A stretch of 12,694 bases of DNA from Chamaesiphon sp041738715 (GCA_041738715.1 JBGSPI010000067.1:1-12694); one strand, 5' to 3'; shown: positions 1 to 6,961, numbered from the stretch's first letter. Notes: generated from the sequence alone by a model not told the origin. Made by a program: numbers and translations.

Positions 1-1309
1 GGTTTTGGTCAAATAGACCTTGTACCAGATGCAACATTTGGAGGTAAGCTTCACGAGTCACACTATAAAGTTGCTGTCCTATCGTTTGCTGGCTGTGAGC
101 AAACATAAATCGTTCAGATTTCTGACCGTGACAGGGCAAGGATTGAAGTAACGACTGCGATATGCAACTTAGACAGAAGTGGCGTTTAACCGCCTCCTGA
201 TTGCGAACCTGAGCCGACTCAAACCCAGTCACCTGCTTGGCAAACTCATGAAAGATCTCGACAGTCCAACGAAAACTCCAAGTCTGAATGACTCGACCAC
301 TTTCCCAGTGCAAAGCATCAGTTAATAAAAACCTTGGCTCATCACTTAGGTCCTCCCGTTCGTGAACGATAACTAATCGTTTACGCCCATAACGTTTGAG
401 TCTTATAGTTTTAGTAAAAGCCCAAAACTGTTTGACCTCACCATTGCGACATCGTACAGACACGGGGCGAAAACTTTCTGGATGTTCTGCACGCAATTGA
501 TTAGCAACTGCATCGACTCTACACCATTTATCCGACCACAAAATCAACCGCGAACTCTCAATTTCGCTTACCCAATGTTTTCCCGAAGACTCAATTAGTT
601 GAGTTAATTCTAGTGTTAGCACTCCGTTGTCAAAAGCATAGTCTGCTTGTGGAAATGCTCGTTCGGACTCGACTTGCCGCACGATGTCCACGGCGATTTC
701 TGTCCGTTTTCTGTATGCCAATCGGTTTTGCTGATAATGCAACAGCTCGGTTAACCTTTGCATTAATTCCGCTTGACTTTGATAACTTGGTTGCGCCGTC
801 ATTTGCAAGTACTTCTTTTCCTCTTTACTAAAGTCCGGTAATTGCACTTGGGCGGCAATGCCATCAATTCTTTCGGGATTGGCGATCGTTGCAGTTACTA
901 CCGTTTGATAATTACTCATACACCGATTGACATAATCGTAACTGCGTTTGACCCCGTAGATTTCTAATCCGTATTCATGATGGGATAATGTCCAATCTAA
1001 ACTGATTATTTCTCTCCCTACTCCTCGGTGCTTTTGTCCGACTATTTGTCGATGCTGTGTCATTAATTTTTCGCTACTCCATCCCGCCTCAAACACGGCA
1101 GAGTGCATCGCTCTTCTGGTTACACCTTCTCCTTGGGGGTACACTTGTTGGGCGTATATTCCTTGCAATGTCTTGTTTGCGCTTAATATCAATCCGCTCA
1201 CATATCGACCGATATGCTCGAATCCTTCGGCTCTGCAAAACACATCTCGATACGCACTTAGTTGTTTGGCTATGGTTTGGGGTACTCCTACTAAGGGAAT
1301 CATCGCCAT
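1..1309 (-). CDS. DDE transposase, IS4/IS701-like (3' end beyond window)
   Basis: An uninterrupted minus-strand frame of 436 codons runs from ATG at 1309 to the window edge, so only the extreme C-terminus is missing. The start is set by AGGAG directly upstream (CAGGAGC before ATG), and an in-frame stop lies 30-odd bases further out. The N-terminal part resembles the helical region of IS701-type transposases. A DDE-like set is visible: D105 in SLDWTLSHHEYG, D223 or D227 in DYAFDNG, and E351 in the RWTVEIFHEFAKQVTGFE block, which matches the conserved glutamate segment of the IS4/IS701 superfamily. No frameshift or stop was found, so the enzyme may be functional. The family-level assignment (IS701 rather than another IS4 branch) is from recalled motif style and is less certain than the transposase call itself. 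Confidence 0.8.
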   Translation of the reverse strand, partial: MAMIPLVGVPQTIAKQLSAYRDVFCRAEGFEHIGRYVSGLILSANKTLQGIYAQQVYPQGEGVTRRAMHSAVFEAGWSSEKLMTQHRQIVGQKHRGVGREIISLDWTLSHHEYGLEIYGVKRSYDYVNRCMSNYQTVVTATIANPERIDGIAAQVQLPDFSKEEKKYLQMTAQPSYQSQAELMQRLTELLHYQQNRLAYRKRTEIAVDIVRQVESERAFPQADYAFDNGVLTLELTQLIESSGKHWVSEIESSRLILWSDKWCRVDAVANQLRAEHPESFRPVSVRCRNGEVKQFWAFTKTIRLKRYGRKRLVIVHEREDLSDEPRFLLTDALHWESGRVIQTWSFRWTVEIFHEFAKQVTGFESAQVRNQEAVKRHFCLSCISQSLLQSLPCHGQKSERFMFAHSQQTIGQQLYSVTREAYLQMLHLVQGLFDQN

Positions 1310-1390
1310 GCTCCTGGTGTTTACCACTTGAGAACTACTTGAAGACTACTCTATTTTCCCTCGGTTTATTTTTCTTCGCTCGTAACTTGC
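1..1390 (-). mobile_element. Insertion sequence, IS701/IS4-like, left end outside window
   Basis: The element comprises the minus-strand transposase gene plus its upstream end. The right-hand terminus must lie between the transposase start (1309) and the S1-like reading frame. A stop in that S1 frame at 1340-1342 and lack of S1-like coding sense before about 1385 place it roughly at 1340-1390. Terminal inverted repeats cannot be confirmed because the other end is not in the window. The bases ACTTGAGAACT and ACTTGAAGACT form a short direct repeat at 1326-1347. Confidence 0.6.
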
Positions 1391-1393
1391 CAA

Positions 1394-1858
1394 GTGCTGG
1401 TCGATCTCGAATGGTATCAAGAACATAGAGCAAAGCTCGATCTAAAATATGATAGATCGTGGGGTGTAATAAGAAAAAAGAGCGATCGTTATCTCAATTT
1501 GCACAAATCCAGACTTGAATCATTAAAAATTGGCCAAGTTGTTGATGGGACAGTAGTAGGAACTAGACACTATGGAGTGTTTATAGATTTTGGTGGTTGT
1601 AGGGGAATTTTGCATATTTCAGAAATGTCTCAGGTAGAAATAGAGCATCCGGATCAAATATTTGCAGAGAGAGATTGGGTCAGAGCAATAATTATCGATT
1701 TGGATGTCAATCGAGGTAGAGTGACTTTATCAACTAGAGCTTTAGAATCAGAGGCTGGTGATATGCACAAAAAGCCGTGGAAAGTCTATGAAAAGGCTGA
1801 AGAAATGGCAGATATATATCGTCAAAGTATGTTGTCAAAAATCGATGTAGTGGATTAG
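1394..1858 (+). pseudogene. 5'-truncated ribosomal protein S1-like gene
   Basis: The frame encodes one S1 RNA-binding domain at about residues 45-118 (KIGQVVDGTVVG, GVFIDFGG, GILHISEMS, IIIDLDVNRGRVTLSTRALE). It ends in a tail (PWKVYEKAEEMADIYRQSML) that closely follows the C-terminal tail of cyanobacterial 30S protein S1, where three S1 domains are normal and total length is above 300 residues. Here only the last domain and tail remain. The first possible start is GTG 1394 with no ribosome binding site, and the frame stays open back to 1343, next to the insertion sequence. The simplest reading is that the insertion removed or displaced the 5' part. The sequence is a divergent paralogue, probably not the essential rpsA. 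Alternatively it could be a genuine short S1-domain protein. Confidence 0.6.
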
Positions 1859-1956
1859 GATATATCTGCCAGTAACTCCAGATCGTGAAATGATGAGCAT
1901 GAGTTCTCTGCATGGGTTTTAAGTAGTAATGGTTCATCCCAAATAATCTCAATCAT
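1855..1956 (-). pseudogene. Vestigial RelE/ParE-like toxin gene (33 codons)
   Basis: An ATG at 1956-1954 overlaps the antitoxin stop in ATGATTGA, the typical translational coupling of toxin-antitoxin pairs. The product begins MIEIIWDEPLLLK, which resembles the start of cyanobacterial RelE/ParE-superfamily toxins (often xxIxWDEPFLRxxK). It ends FHDLELLADIS, where such toxins have a GSHDEVY-like end. Only 33 codons precede the TAA, against roughly 80-95 in intact members. This suggests an internal deletion that removed the catalytic middle. The 3' end overlaps the S1-like gene tail by four bases, in convergent orientation. The alignment is by eye and short, so the homology is tentative. Confidence 0.45.
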
Positions 1957-2164
1957 CGTCCGATCGCATCATTAACTCTGCGATAGAACCCGATCGAATA
2001 CCAGATCGATAGTTTTCTTCAGCTTCTTTTACTCTGTTGGCAATTTCAGTTCTTCTCACCTCTACTAGGCGTTTTTGTAGCAGATCGGATAAATAGAATT
2101 GCTCTTCAACACTTAGTTCGGAAATATTCTGTAAAACTTGGTTAAGGTTAATTGAGAATTGCAT
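1949..2164 (-). CDS. Small antitoxin-like protein (toxin-antitoxin type II)
   Basis: The 71-residue product has no membrane segment. It shows the pattern ISELSVEEQFYLSDLLQKRL, then VRRTEIANRVKEAEENYRSG, then GSIAELM near the C-terminus. This arrangement recurs in short cyanobacterial proteins that precede RelE/ParE-type toxin genes and are regarded as their antitoxins. The N-terminal half would be the helical dimerisation or DNA-binding part and the acidic C-terminal half the toxin-binding part; this division is inferred. The stop overlaps the start of a residual toxin reading frame by eight bases. No clear ribosome binding site precedes ATG 2164. With the toxin apparently deleted, this would be an orphan antitoxin. 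Confidence 0.6.
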   Translation of the reverse strand: MQFSINLNQVLQNISELSVEEQFYLSDLLQKRLVEVRRTEIANRVKEAEENYRSGIRSGSIAELMMRSDDD

Positions 2165-2228
2165 AGTTTATATAAATCTGTGTGTAGATTCGATCGATAT
2201 TTCTCTCACTCTTAATTGACTCTCAGCC

Positions 2229-2430
2229 CGATTTTCTTGTGCATACCAAGATGGGGCGAATAGTGGAACGCCTGTCGAAAATGATTCGCAAACAAGCCAA
2301 TCAATCGCAATTTCTAGTAGTGAGCCTACGTCGCCCGATGATTGAAGCGGCTGACCGGACGATCGGGGTGACGCAAGCACGGGGAGCTTATACTCAGGTA
2401 TTGGGTATCAATCTCAAAACTTCGGCGTAA
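2229..2430 (+). pseudogene. smc: Remnant of the SMC C-terminal ATPase region
   Basis: From GTG 2263 the frame reads VERLSKMIRKQ, then FLVVSLRRPMIEAADRTIG, then VTQARGAYTQVLGINL and a stop at 2428. This is the end of cyanobacterial chromosome segregation protein SMC, normally about 1,200 residues long. Just before it, another frame reads DGAN (2250-2261). The intact gene would join these as DGANVERL, so one extra base near 2262 breaks the frame. Upstream, FSCAYQ-DGAN looks like the Walker B region PFCALDEVDAALDGAN with about six codons missing. Nothing of the coiled coil or N-terminal half is present. It cannot encode a working SMC, so a complete copy should exist elsewhere in the genome. Confidence 0.75.
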
Positions 2431-2445
2431 AATTCGAGCAACCCT

Positions 2446-3075
2446 CTACCCTTTTCGTTCTAGCCCAAACCCCGCCAAATTAATTACACTTGGCACTTCA
2501 CCAGCTTGGGGACGCTGATAAGTAACAATCGTCCGTAATCTTAAATCAGGAGCAATTAGCCGAATTTGATCGACAGCTACCGATTTGCTATAATAAGTAG
2601 TCATCTCCAACGATTGCCGACTAGGAAGATAGGTAAAACGTCCGGTAATCGCACCTGTCTCCGAATAGCCCTCATCTCTGACATATAAACCTCTAATCAG
2701 TTCCTGACTGTCGAGAACTTCCGCAACTAGTGGGGTGGCTGGAGCCAACGGATCTAAAGGGATTAGCTTGGGAGCAATAATGTCTTGCTCTGAGACGAAC
2801 AGGGATTGGAGTTGCATCGACACGCGCTCGCCTTTCTCCGAAACTGTATCAAAACTGATGCTAAATCCAGGACATTGTTCGAGGATATTTGCCCCGGCTA
2901 TACAGCCAGCAGGCAAGAAAGCTGAAGAAATTTGGTGTTTTTCGGCAGATTTTAATGCAGCTACGTTAAATTCGGTATACGAACGTTCCACCTCATTTTG
3001 GAGTGGATAGTGATAAGTGCGCTCAGTTTTCCAGGTGCCCACACAAGCTGCAAAAAAGTCTTGAATTTTTAGCAT
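2446..3075 (-). CDS. cpcS: Phycobiliprotein lyase, CpcS/CpeS family
   Basis: The 209-residue protein belongs to the CpcS/CpeS bilin lyase family (formerly DUF1001), which attaches phycobilin chromophores to cysteines of phycobiliprotein subunits during phycobilisome assembly. Diagnostic stretches are FFAACVGTWKTERTYHY (7-23), YVRDEGYSETGAITGRFTYL (131-150, strands of the lipocalin-like barrel) and RQSLEMTTYYSKSVAVDQIR (153-172). The closing RTIVTYQRPQAGEVP (181-195) also fits. Length is normal to slightly long for the family. There is no signal peptide, as expected for a cytoplasmic enzyme. The gene starts at ATG 3075 with only a weak AGAA upstream. It is divergent from the next gene and convergent with the SMC scrap, so it is probably transcribed alone. 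Which paralogue (CpcS, CpcU, CpcV or CpeS type) cannot be decided by eye. Confidence 0.85.
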   Translation of the reverse strand: MLKIQDFFAACVGTWKTERTYHYPLQNEVERSYTEFNVAALKSAEKHQISSAFLPAGCIAGANILEQCPGFSISFDTVSEKGERVSMQLQSLFVSEQDIIAPKLIPLDPLAPATPLVAEVLDSQELIRGLYVRDEGYSETGAITGRFTYLPSRQSLEMTTYYSKSVAVDQIRLIAPDLRLRTIVTYQRPQAGEVPSVINLAGFGLERKG

Positions 3076-3226
3076 TTTCTGGCAATCGCAATTTCAAAGT
3101 TTGGCGGAAATCTAGTCCAATGGTAGCTAAATCTTTAGTTGTGATTGTCGCATAATTGAGCGTATTCGCCACAATTGTTCGTAAAAGTTAAATAATTCAG
3201 CAATTAAGTCAATAAATATCGATTTG

Positions 3227-3244
3227 TTGCTTAATATTAAGCAA
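3227..3244. promoter_or_regulatory. Perfect 18-bp palindrome, candidate operator
   Basis: TTGCTTAATATTAAGCAA reads identically on both strands. It ends 18 bases before the ATG at 3263, in the divergent intergenic region shared with the bilin lyase gene. It could be a binding site for a dimeric repressor or an RNA hairpin in the leader. No regulator family is assigned. Confidence 0.4.
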
Positions 3245-3262
3245 AGTTATGTGAGGTACAAG

Positions 3263-3703
3263 ATGGAGCCACTCCAAGAACAAATTACGACCTTAGTACA
3301 CAAGGTCGATCTGGTATATGAGATTCTCGATCGCTTATATCATAACGTAGCCGAGGATGTAGATGGTCATACTTTACCTGGGGCAGAAACATCGATTAAC
3401 CATGATGCCAAGAAGTTCGAGAGTCCAGCAACCCAGCGTAATCGTCCAGATCCGAACAACTACCGCAAAGCCTATACCGATCTCCCCCACGGTATCAACT
3501 CACGTCATGACTCGGCTGATTGGGCAATTACCCAGCAAGACATCTTAATCGATAGCAGTGGTGTCGAAATCACCCACCATCAGATCAAAGAACAAGATTT
3601 GTCGCCACAAGTTCAAATCCAGCGGTTGACAGCGCAATTGACTGCTGCCTATAACCGGATTGCGGCACTGGAAGAGCAGTTACTTGCTAAACGGTGGAAA
3701 TAG
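3263..3703 (+). CDS. Hypothetical protein with C-terminal coiled coil
   Basis: The gene encodes 146 residues from ATG 3263, chosen because TGAGGT lies eight bases upstream. A TTG at 3224 would add 13 residues but lies just before the palindrome and lacks a binding site. Three parts can be seen. A leucine-rich helix comes first (MEPLQEQITTLVHKVDLVYEILDRLYHNV). A polar, probably disordered middle of some 80 residues follows, rich in D, H, N and P. The end is a heptad-like helix (IQRLTAQLTAAYNRIAALEEQLL). The paired terminal helices suggest self-association. There is no signal peptide, no membrane segment and no enzymatic motif. Function is unknown. Its coding frame looks normal and it stands alone, with galE 183 bases downstream. 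Confidence 0.6.
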   Translation: MEPLQEQITTLVHKVDLVYEILDRLYHNVAEDVDGHTLPGAETSINHDAKKFESPATQRNRPDPNNYRKAYTDLPHGINSRHDSADWAITQQDILIDSSGVEITHHQIKEQDLSPQVQIQRLTAQLTAAYNRIAALEEQLLAKRWK

Positions 3704-3846
3704 CCGTCAACTCGATAGAGAACCACTAAAAAATTCGGAATTTTAGAATTACTGACCTGTTTTTTGAGAATAGAGGGGAATAATTAAATTAGGATTAAGT
3801 GTCTCCGCCTCAAGTTAATCGTCATAATGGCGATCTGTGGCACTTT

Positions 3847-3874
3847 TTGACTAATATTAAAAATGTAGTATGTA
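3847..3874 (+). promoter_or_regulatory. Candidate sigma70-type promoter of galE
   Basis: TTGACT (3847-3852) is followed after 16 bases by TATGTA (3869-3874). Transcription would start around 3880, leaving a leader of only a few bases before ATG 3887. That agrees with the absence of a ribosome binding site before galE and suggests a nearly leaderless mRNA. Confidence 0.4.
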
Positions 3875-3886
3875 AATCCGATCGTG

Positions 3887-4894
3887 ATGAAAAAACAACT
3901 TTTAGTTACTGGTGGTGCTGGTTATATTGGCTCTCATACCATCAAACAGTTAGGTGAAGCTGGGTATGATATCGTAGTGTATGACAATCTATCCACTGGT
4001 GTTGTCGGTGCGCTCACCTATGGCAATCTGGTAGTGGGGGATTTAGCCGATCGAGAGCAGTTAACTCAAGTCTTTAGCCAATATCAATTTGACGCTGTTT
4101 TACACTTCGCTGCGAGTATTTCGGTGCCCGAATCACTGATCTATCCCCTCGATTATTACAATAACAATACTGCTAACACCCTAAATTTGCTCCAGTGCTG
4201 TCAAACATTTGGGGTGAATAAATTCATTTTCTCCAGTACTGCTGCCGTTTATGGGCAACCAGAAGTCAATCCCATTACTGAAGATACCCTGCCCCAGCCG
4301 CTAAATCCTTACGGCAGTTCCAAGTTAATGAGCGAACGGTTGATTCGGGACTATGCCGCAGCATCGAGGTTGAAATATGTCATTCTCCGCTACTTCAATG
4401 TTGCTGGGGCTGAAATTGGTGGCACACTCGGACAATCAGGCAAAAAAGCCAGCCACCTGATCAAAGTTACTTGTGATGCTGCTTTAGGTCGCCGTTCATC
4501 TGTGGGAGTATTCGGCACAGATTTTGACACCCCAGATGGGACAGGAATTCGGGATTATATTCATGTGGATGATCTGGCTAGGGCACATGTTGATGCCTTG
4601 ACTTATTTAGGGAGTGGTGGTGATAGTCAACTGTTAAACTGCGGTTATGGTCAAGGTTATAGTGTACGGCAAGTAATTGAAAAGGTTAAAGAGCTTTCAG
4701 GTGTGGATTTCCCTGTGATTGAAAGCGAACGCCGCGCCGGAGATCCAGCTTGCGTGATTGCCGCAGCAGAACGCATTACCCAGATTCTGGGTTGGCAGCC
4801 GCGCTACAATAATCTCGATACAATTATCCAAACAGCGTTAGCCTGGGAAAAGAAATTAAACGCTGGCATCCAACCAGCGATCGCAACTGTGTGA
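3887..4894 (+). CDS. galE: UDP-glucose 4-epimerase
   Basis: GalE interconverts UDP-glucose and UDP-galactose using bound NAD, supplying galactose for glycolipids and surface polysaccharides. It is an extended short-chain dehydrogenase of the usual length (335 residues). The N-terminus has the Rossmann motif VTGGAGYIGSH. Near residues 115-119 is FSSTAAVYG with the catalytic serine/threonine pair. The catalytic tyrosine and lysine follow in NPYGSSKLMSE (about Y142 and K146). The family block GTGIRDYIHVDDLARAH lies near 218-234, then ERRAGDPA near the C-terminus. A GTG codon at 3884 directly before the ATG is an alternative start. The gene precedes hflX on the same strand with only 33-96 bases between them, depending on the hflX start, so the two may be cotranscribed. 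Confidence 0.93.
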   Translation: MKKQLLVTGGAGYIGSHTIKQLGEAGYDIVVYDNLSTGVVGALTYGNLVVGDLADREQLTQVFSQYQFDAVLHFAASISVPESLIYPLDYYNNNTANTLNLLQCCQTFGVNKFIFSSTAAVYGQPEVNPITEDTLPQPLNPYGSSKLMSERLIRDYAAASRLKYVILRYFNVAGAEIGGTLGQSGKKASHLIKVTCDAALGRRSSVGVFGTDFDTPDGTGIRDYIHVDDLARAHVDALTYLGSGGDSQLLNCGYGQGYSVRQVIEKVKELSGVDFPVIESERRAGDPACVIAAAERITQILGWQPRYNNLDTIIQTALAWEKKLNAGIQPAIATV

Positions 4895-4914
4895 TGAAGT
4901 TTCTCTAGGTTATT

Positions 4915-4990
4915 AGGAGCAAGGCATATCGAGATTATTTACGGCAACTTACAAGGATTAAAATCCAATCAACTCAAAAAACTCCGCCGC
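4915..4990 (+). other. Probable N-terminal extension of hflX with non-canonical start
   Basis: The in-frame codons before TTG 4991 read IEIIYGNLQGLKSNQ and then LKKLRRL. This matches the conserved N-terminus of cyanobacterial HflX, commonly M-x-x-IYGNLQGLK. No ATG, GTG or TTG exists between the in-frame stop at 4895-4897 and 4991. A strong AGGAG at 4915-4919 lies eight bases before ATC 4928, so AUC, or AUU at 4934, may initiate translation. Confidence 0.55.
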
Positions 4991-6613
4991 TTGTATAGTC
5001 AAAGATTACCAGGCGATCGGTTGACTACGCCAGAATTCGCCCAGCAACTGGCCGCAATTAGTGCCGAAATTGGCGATCCAATTAGCGCGTATGTAAATCG
5101 GCGCGGTCAAATTATCCGCTTGGGAGTCGGCACTCCCCGCCAAACTCAAATCCCTCCCCTGGAACTCCCCCGCTATGGTGCGGAGCGGTTGAGCGGGATT
5201 CGCTGTATTTCGACCCAACTCAAACCGGATATTCCTGGCGAGGCTTCCTTGACAGCGATGGCTTTACAACGCCTAGATGCCCTAGTAATTCTAAATATTA
5301 CTGGAAGTGGCTTTCAAAAGCGTGGCGGCGGTGTAACTGGCTACATTCAGGATACCTATCTGGCGCATTTAGTCCCTCATCCAGAAATCAATTGGACAAT
5401 TTCACCACCCTTGAGTCTGGAGACAATTAGCGACCAGGATTTTATCGAATTGGTGGATGGGATCGAGCGGGAGTATGAGCGGGATGTTGCCAATCAACAT
5501 GTTGCCGATCAAGTCGATCGCGTGTTATTAGTTGGGGTGAAGACTGATTTTGTCACAACCCAAAGGTTTACCGATGGACTAGAAGAACTGGTCAGATTAG
5601 TCGAAACTGCTGGGGGTGAAGTCCTCCAGACAATCCAGCAAAAACGATCTCGTCCTCATCCCCAAACCGTTGTTGGTGAAGGGAAAATTCAAGAAATCGC
5701 CCTCGCTGCCCAGAAAGTTGGTGCAAATTTGATTGTCTTTGACTGCAATCTATCGCCGAGCCAATCGCGGAATCTAGAAACCCAGATTGGGATTCGGGTG
5801 GTCGATCGAACTGAGGTCATCTTAGATATCTTCGCCCAACGCGCTCAATCTGGTGCAGGGAAGTTGCAAGTTGAACTCGCCCAACTGGAGTATATGCTGC
5901 CTCGACTTACCGGGCGCGGTCGGGCGATGTCCCGTCAAGGTGGCGGTATTGGCACAAGAGGTCCTGGGGAAACAAAACTGGAAACAGAACGCCGGACAAT
6001 TCAAAAGCGGATTTCACGGCTTCAACAGGATGTAAATCAACTTCAAGCGCACCGCTCACGCTTGCGACAACAGCGTCAACATCACGATGTGCCATCTGTT
6101 GCTGTAGTTGGTTATACTAATGCCGGAAAATCTACACTGCTAAATATCCTCACCAACTCAGAAGTCTACATCGCCGACCAGTTATTTGCGACCCTCGATC
6201 CGACCACCCGACGGTTTCAAGTCCCGGCAAGTAATACTGGCGAACTGCGGCAAATTTTGCTGACTGATACAGTGGGTTTTATCCATGAGTTACCACCACC
6301 ATTGATGGATGCTTTCCGCGCTACGTTGGAGGAAGTCACTGAGGCTGATGCGCTGATTCATCTGATTGACTTATCCCATCCAGCATGGCATAGTCATATT
6401 CGATCGGTGATGGGGATTTTGGGTGAGATGCCGATAGCCCCTGGGCCATCGCTGATCGTGTTTAATAAGATCGATCGCGTGGATACCGAACGACTAGCTC
6501 AAGCGGCGGAAGAATTTCCCAATGCGGTGTTTATCTCGGCCGCTCAGCGCACTAATCTCGAAACACTCCGCCAACGAATCGGTCAGCTAATCGCTTATAC
6601 TGTGCCATCGTAG
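4991..6613 (+). CDS. hflX: GTPase HflX, ribosome-associated
   Basis: HflX is a translational GTPase that binds the 50S subunit and splits stalled ribosomes under stress. The protein has the HflX N-terminal domain followed by a coiled linker (KLETERRTIQKRISRLQQDV) and an Era-like G domain. G-domain motifs are G1 GYTNAGKST (about 373-381), G3 DTVGFI (about 425-430), G4 NKID (about 491-494) and G5 ISAA (about 514-517). The glycine-rich RQGGGIGTRGPGETKLE segment typical of HflX is intact. TTG 4991 is the first canonical start, but it has no ribosome binding site. Conserved sequence continues upstream to about 4928, which would give 561 residues, so the true start is probably there. galE precedes it closely. 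The gene ends at TAG 6613 without an immediate terminator. Confidence 0.93.
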   Translation: MYSQRLPGDRLTTPEFAQQLAAISAEIGDPISAYVNRRGQIIRLGVGTPRQTQIPPLELPRYGAERLSGIRCISTQLKPDIPGEASLTAMALQRLDALVILNITGSGFQKRGGGVTGYIQDTYLAHLVPHPEINWTISPPLSLETISDQDFIELVDGIEREYERDVANQHVADQVDRVLLVGVKTDFVTTQRFTDGLEELVRLVETAGGEVLQTIQQKRSRPHPQTVVGEGKIQEIALAAQKVGANLIVFDCNLSPSQSRNLETQIGIRVVDRTEVILDIFAQRAQSGAGKLQVELAQLEYMLPRLTGRGRAMSRQGGGIGTRGPGETKLETERRTIQKRISRLQQDVNQLQAHRSRLRQQRQHHDVPSVAVVGYTNAGKSTLLNILTNSEVYIADQLFATLDPTTRRFQVPASNTGELRQILLTDTVGFIHELPPPLMDAFRATLEEVTEADALIHLIDLSHPAWHSHIRSVMGILGEMPIAPGPSLIVFNKIDRVDTERLAQAAEEFPNAVFISAAQRTNLETLRQRIGQLIAYTVPS

Positions 6614-6710
6614 GGAAGATAGTTCGTTGTCCCTCCGTCCGTCAGCCCTTGTCTAGCGCAATTACTCCGATCCAAACTGACTTTTTTCTTACCTTTTGCT
6701 GTTTGAGTGA

Positions 6711-6740
6711 TTGGTAAAAGGGTTAAGCTGTCTGTATATA
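6711..6740 (+). promoter_or_regulatory. Possible promoter of a small transcript after hflX
   Basis: TTGGTA (6711-6716), 18 bases, then TATATA (6735-6740). It would start a transcript near 6747 ending at the terminator at 6816-6855. The -35 match is only moderate. Confidence 0.25.
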
Positions 6741-6746
6741 CACTTG

Positions 6747-6855
6747 AATGGAGGCTAAGTTAAGCTAGTGTCCGTGAAGGTTACAGGGTGGTTTTGTTTG
6801 GAGTGCAGGGGTCGTTAGAGTGTCAATAGCTTACACTTGACTCCTCTACTTTTTT
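6747..6855 (+). ncRNA. Candidate small RNA or read-through leader, about 110 nt
   Basis: This stretch lies between a promoter-like sequence and a Rho-independent terminator and contains no sizeable reading frame. A six-codon micro-ORF (ATGGAGGCTAAGTTAAGCTAG region, 6748-6768) is present but lacks support. The alternative is that the terminator simply ends the hflX transcript 240 bases downstream of its stop. Confidence 0.25.
6816..6855 (+). terminator. Rho-independent terminator downstream of hflX
   Basis: TAGAG (6816-6820) pairs with CTCTA (6844-6848) and GTCAA (6822-6826) pairs with TTGAC (6837-6841), separated by a small internal loop, with a 10-base loop. Six T residues follow at 6850-6855. 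The stem is not GC-rich, but the layout is typical. Confidence 0.6.
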
Positions 6856-6938
6856 GATCGATTTTACCCACAGGATAATCTTAGAACTCTCCAACAATGG
6901 TAATTGGTTGGTGCTATTTGCTTTTTATCAATATACTT

Positions 6939-6956
6939 GTTACAATTCTTAATAAG
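6939..6956 (+). promoter_or_regulatory. HLR1-like element (possible RpaB site)
   Basis: GTTACAAT (6939-6946), two bases, then TTAATAAG. The first half fits the HLR1 consensus repeat (G/T)TTACA(T/A)(T/A) perfectly; the second matches at five of eight positions. RpaB uses HLR1 sites to control high-light genes in cyanobacteria. The position, just upstream of the candidate sRNA, makes it worth noting, but one imperfect half leaves it uncertain. Confidence 0.35.
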
Positions 6957-6961
6957 AGAAC

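Noticed and set aside
613..1428. Plus-strand reading frames of 72 and 123 residues
   Set aside because: They lie opposite the uninterrupted transposase gene on the minus strand and have no recognisable domain.
1734..1952. Minus-strand 72-residue frame overlapping the S1 tail
   Set aside because: It is antisense to the S1-like gene and in a different frame from the toxin remnant, with no family resemblance. The toxin-like start is in the overlapping frame beginning at 1956.
2168..2380. Minus-strand 70-residue frame
   Set aside because: It is antisense to the SMC remnant, which explains its openness.
3727..3745. AAAATTCGGAATTTT as a terminator after the coiled-coil gene
   Set aside because: The stem is almost entirely A/T with a minimal loop and no T-run follows, so termination is unconvincing.
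5006..6095. Several 60-70-residue frames on both strands within hflX
   Set aside because: All are shadows of the hflX coding frame and show no independent start signals or domains.
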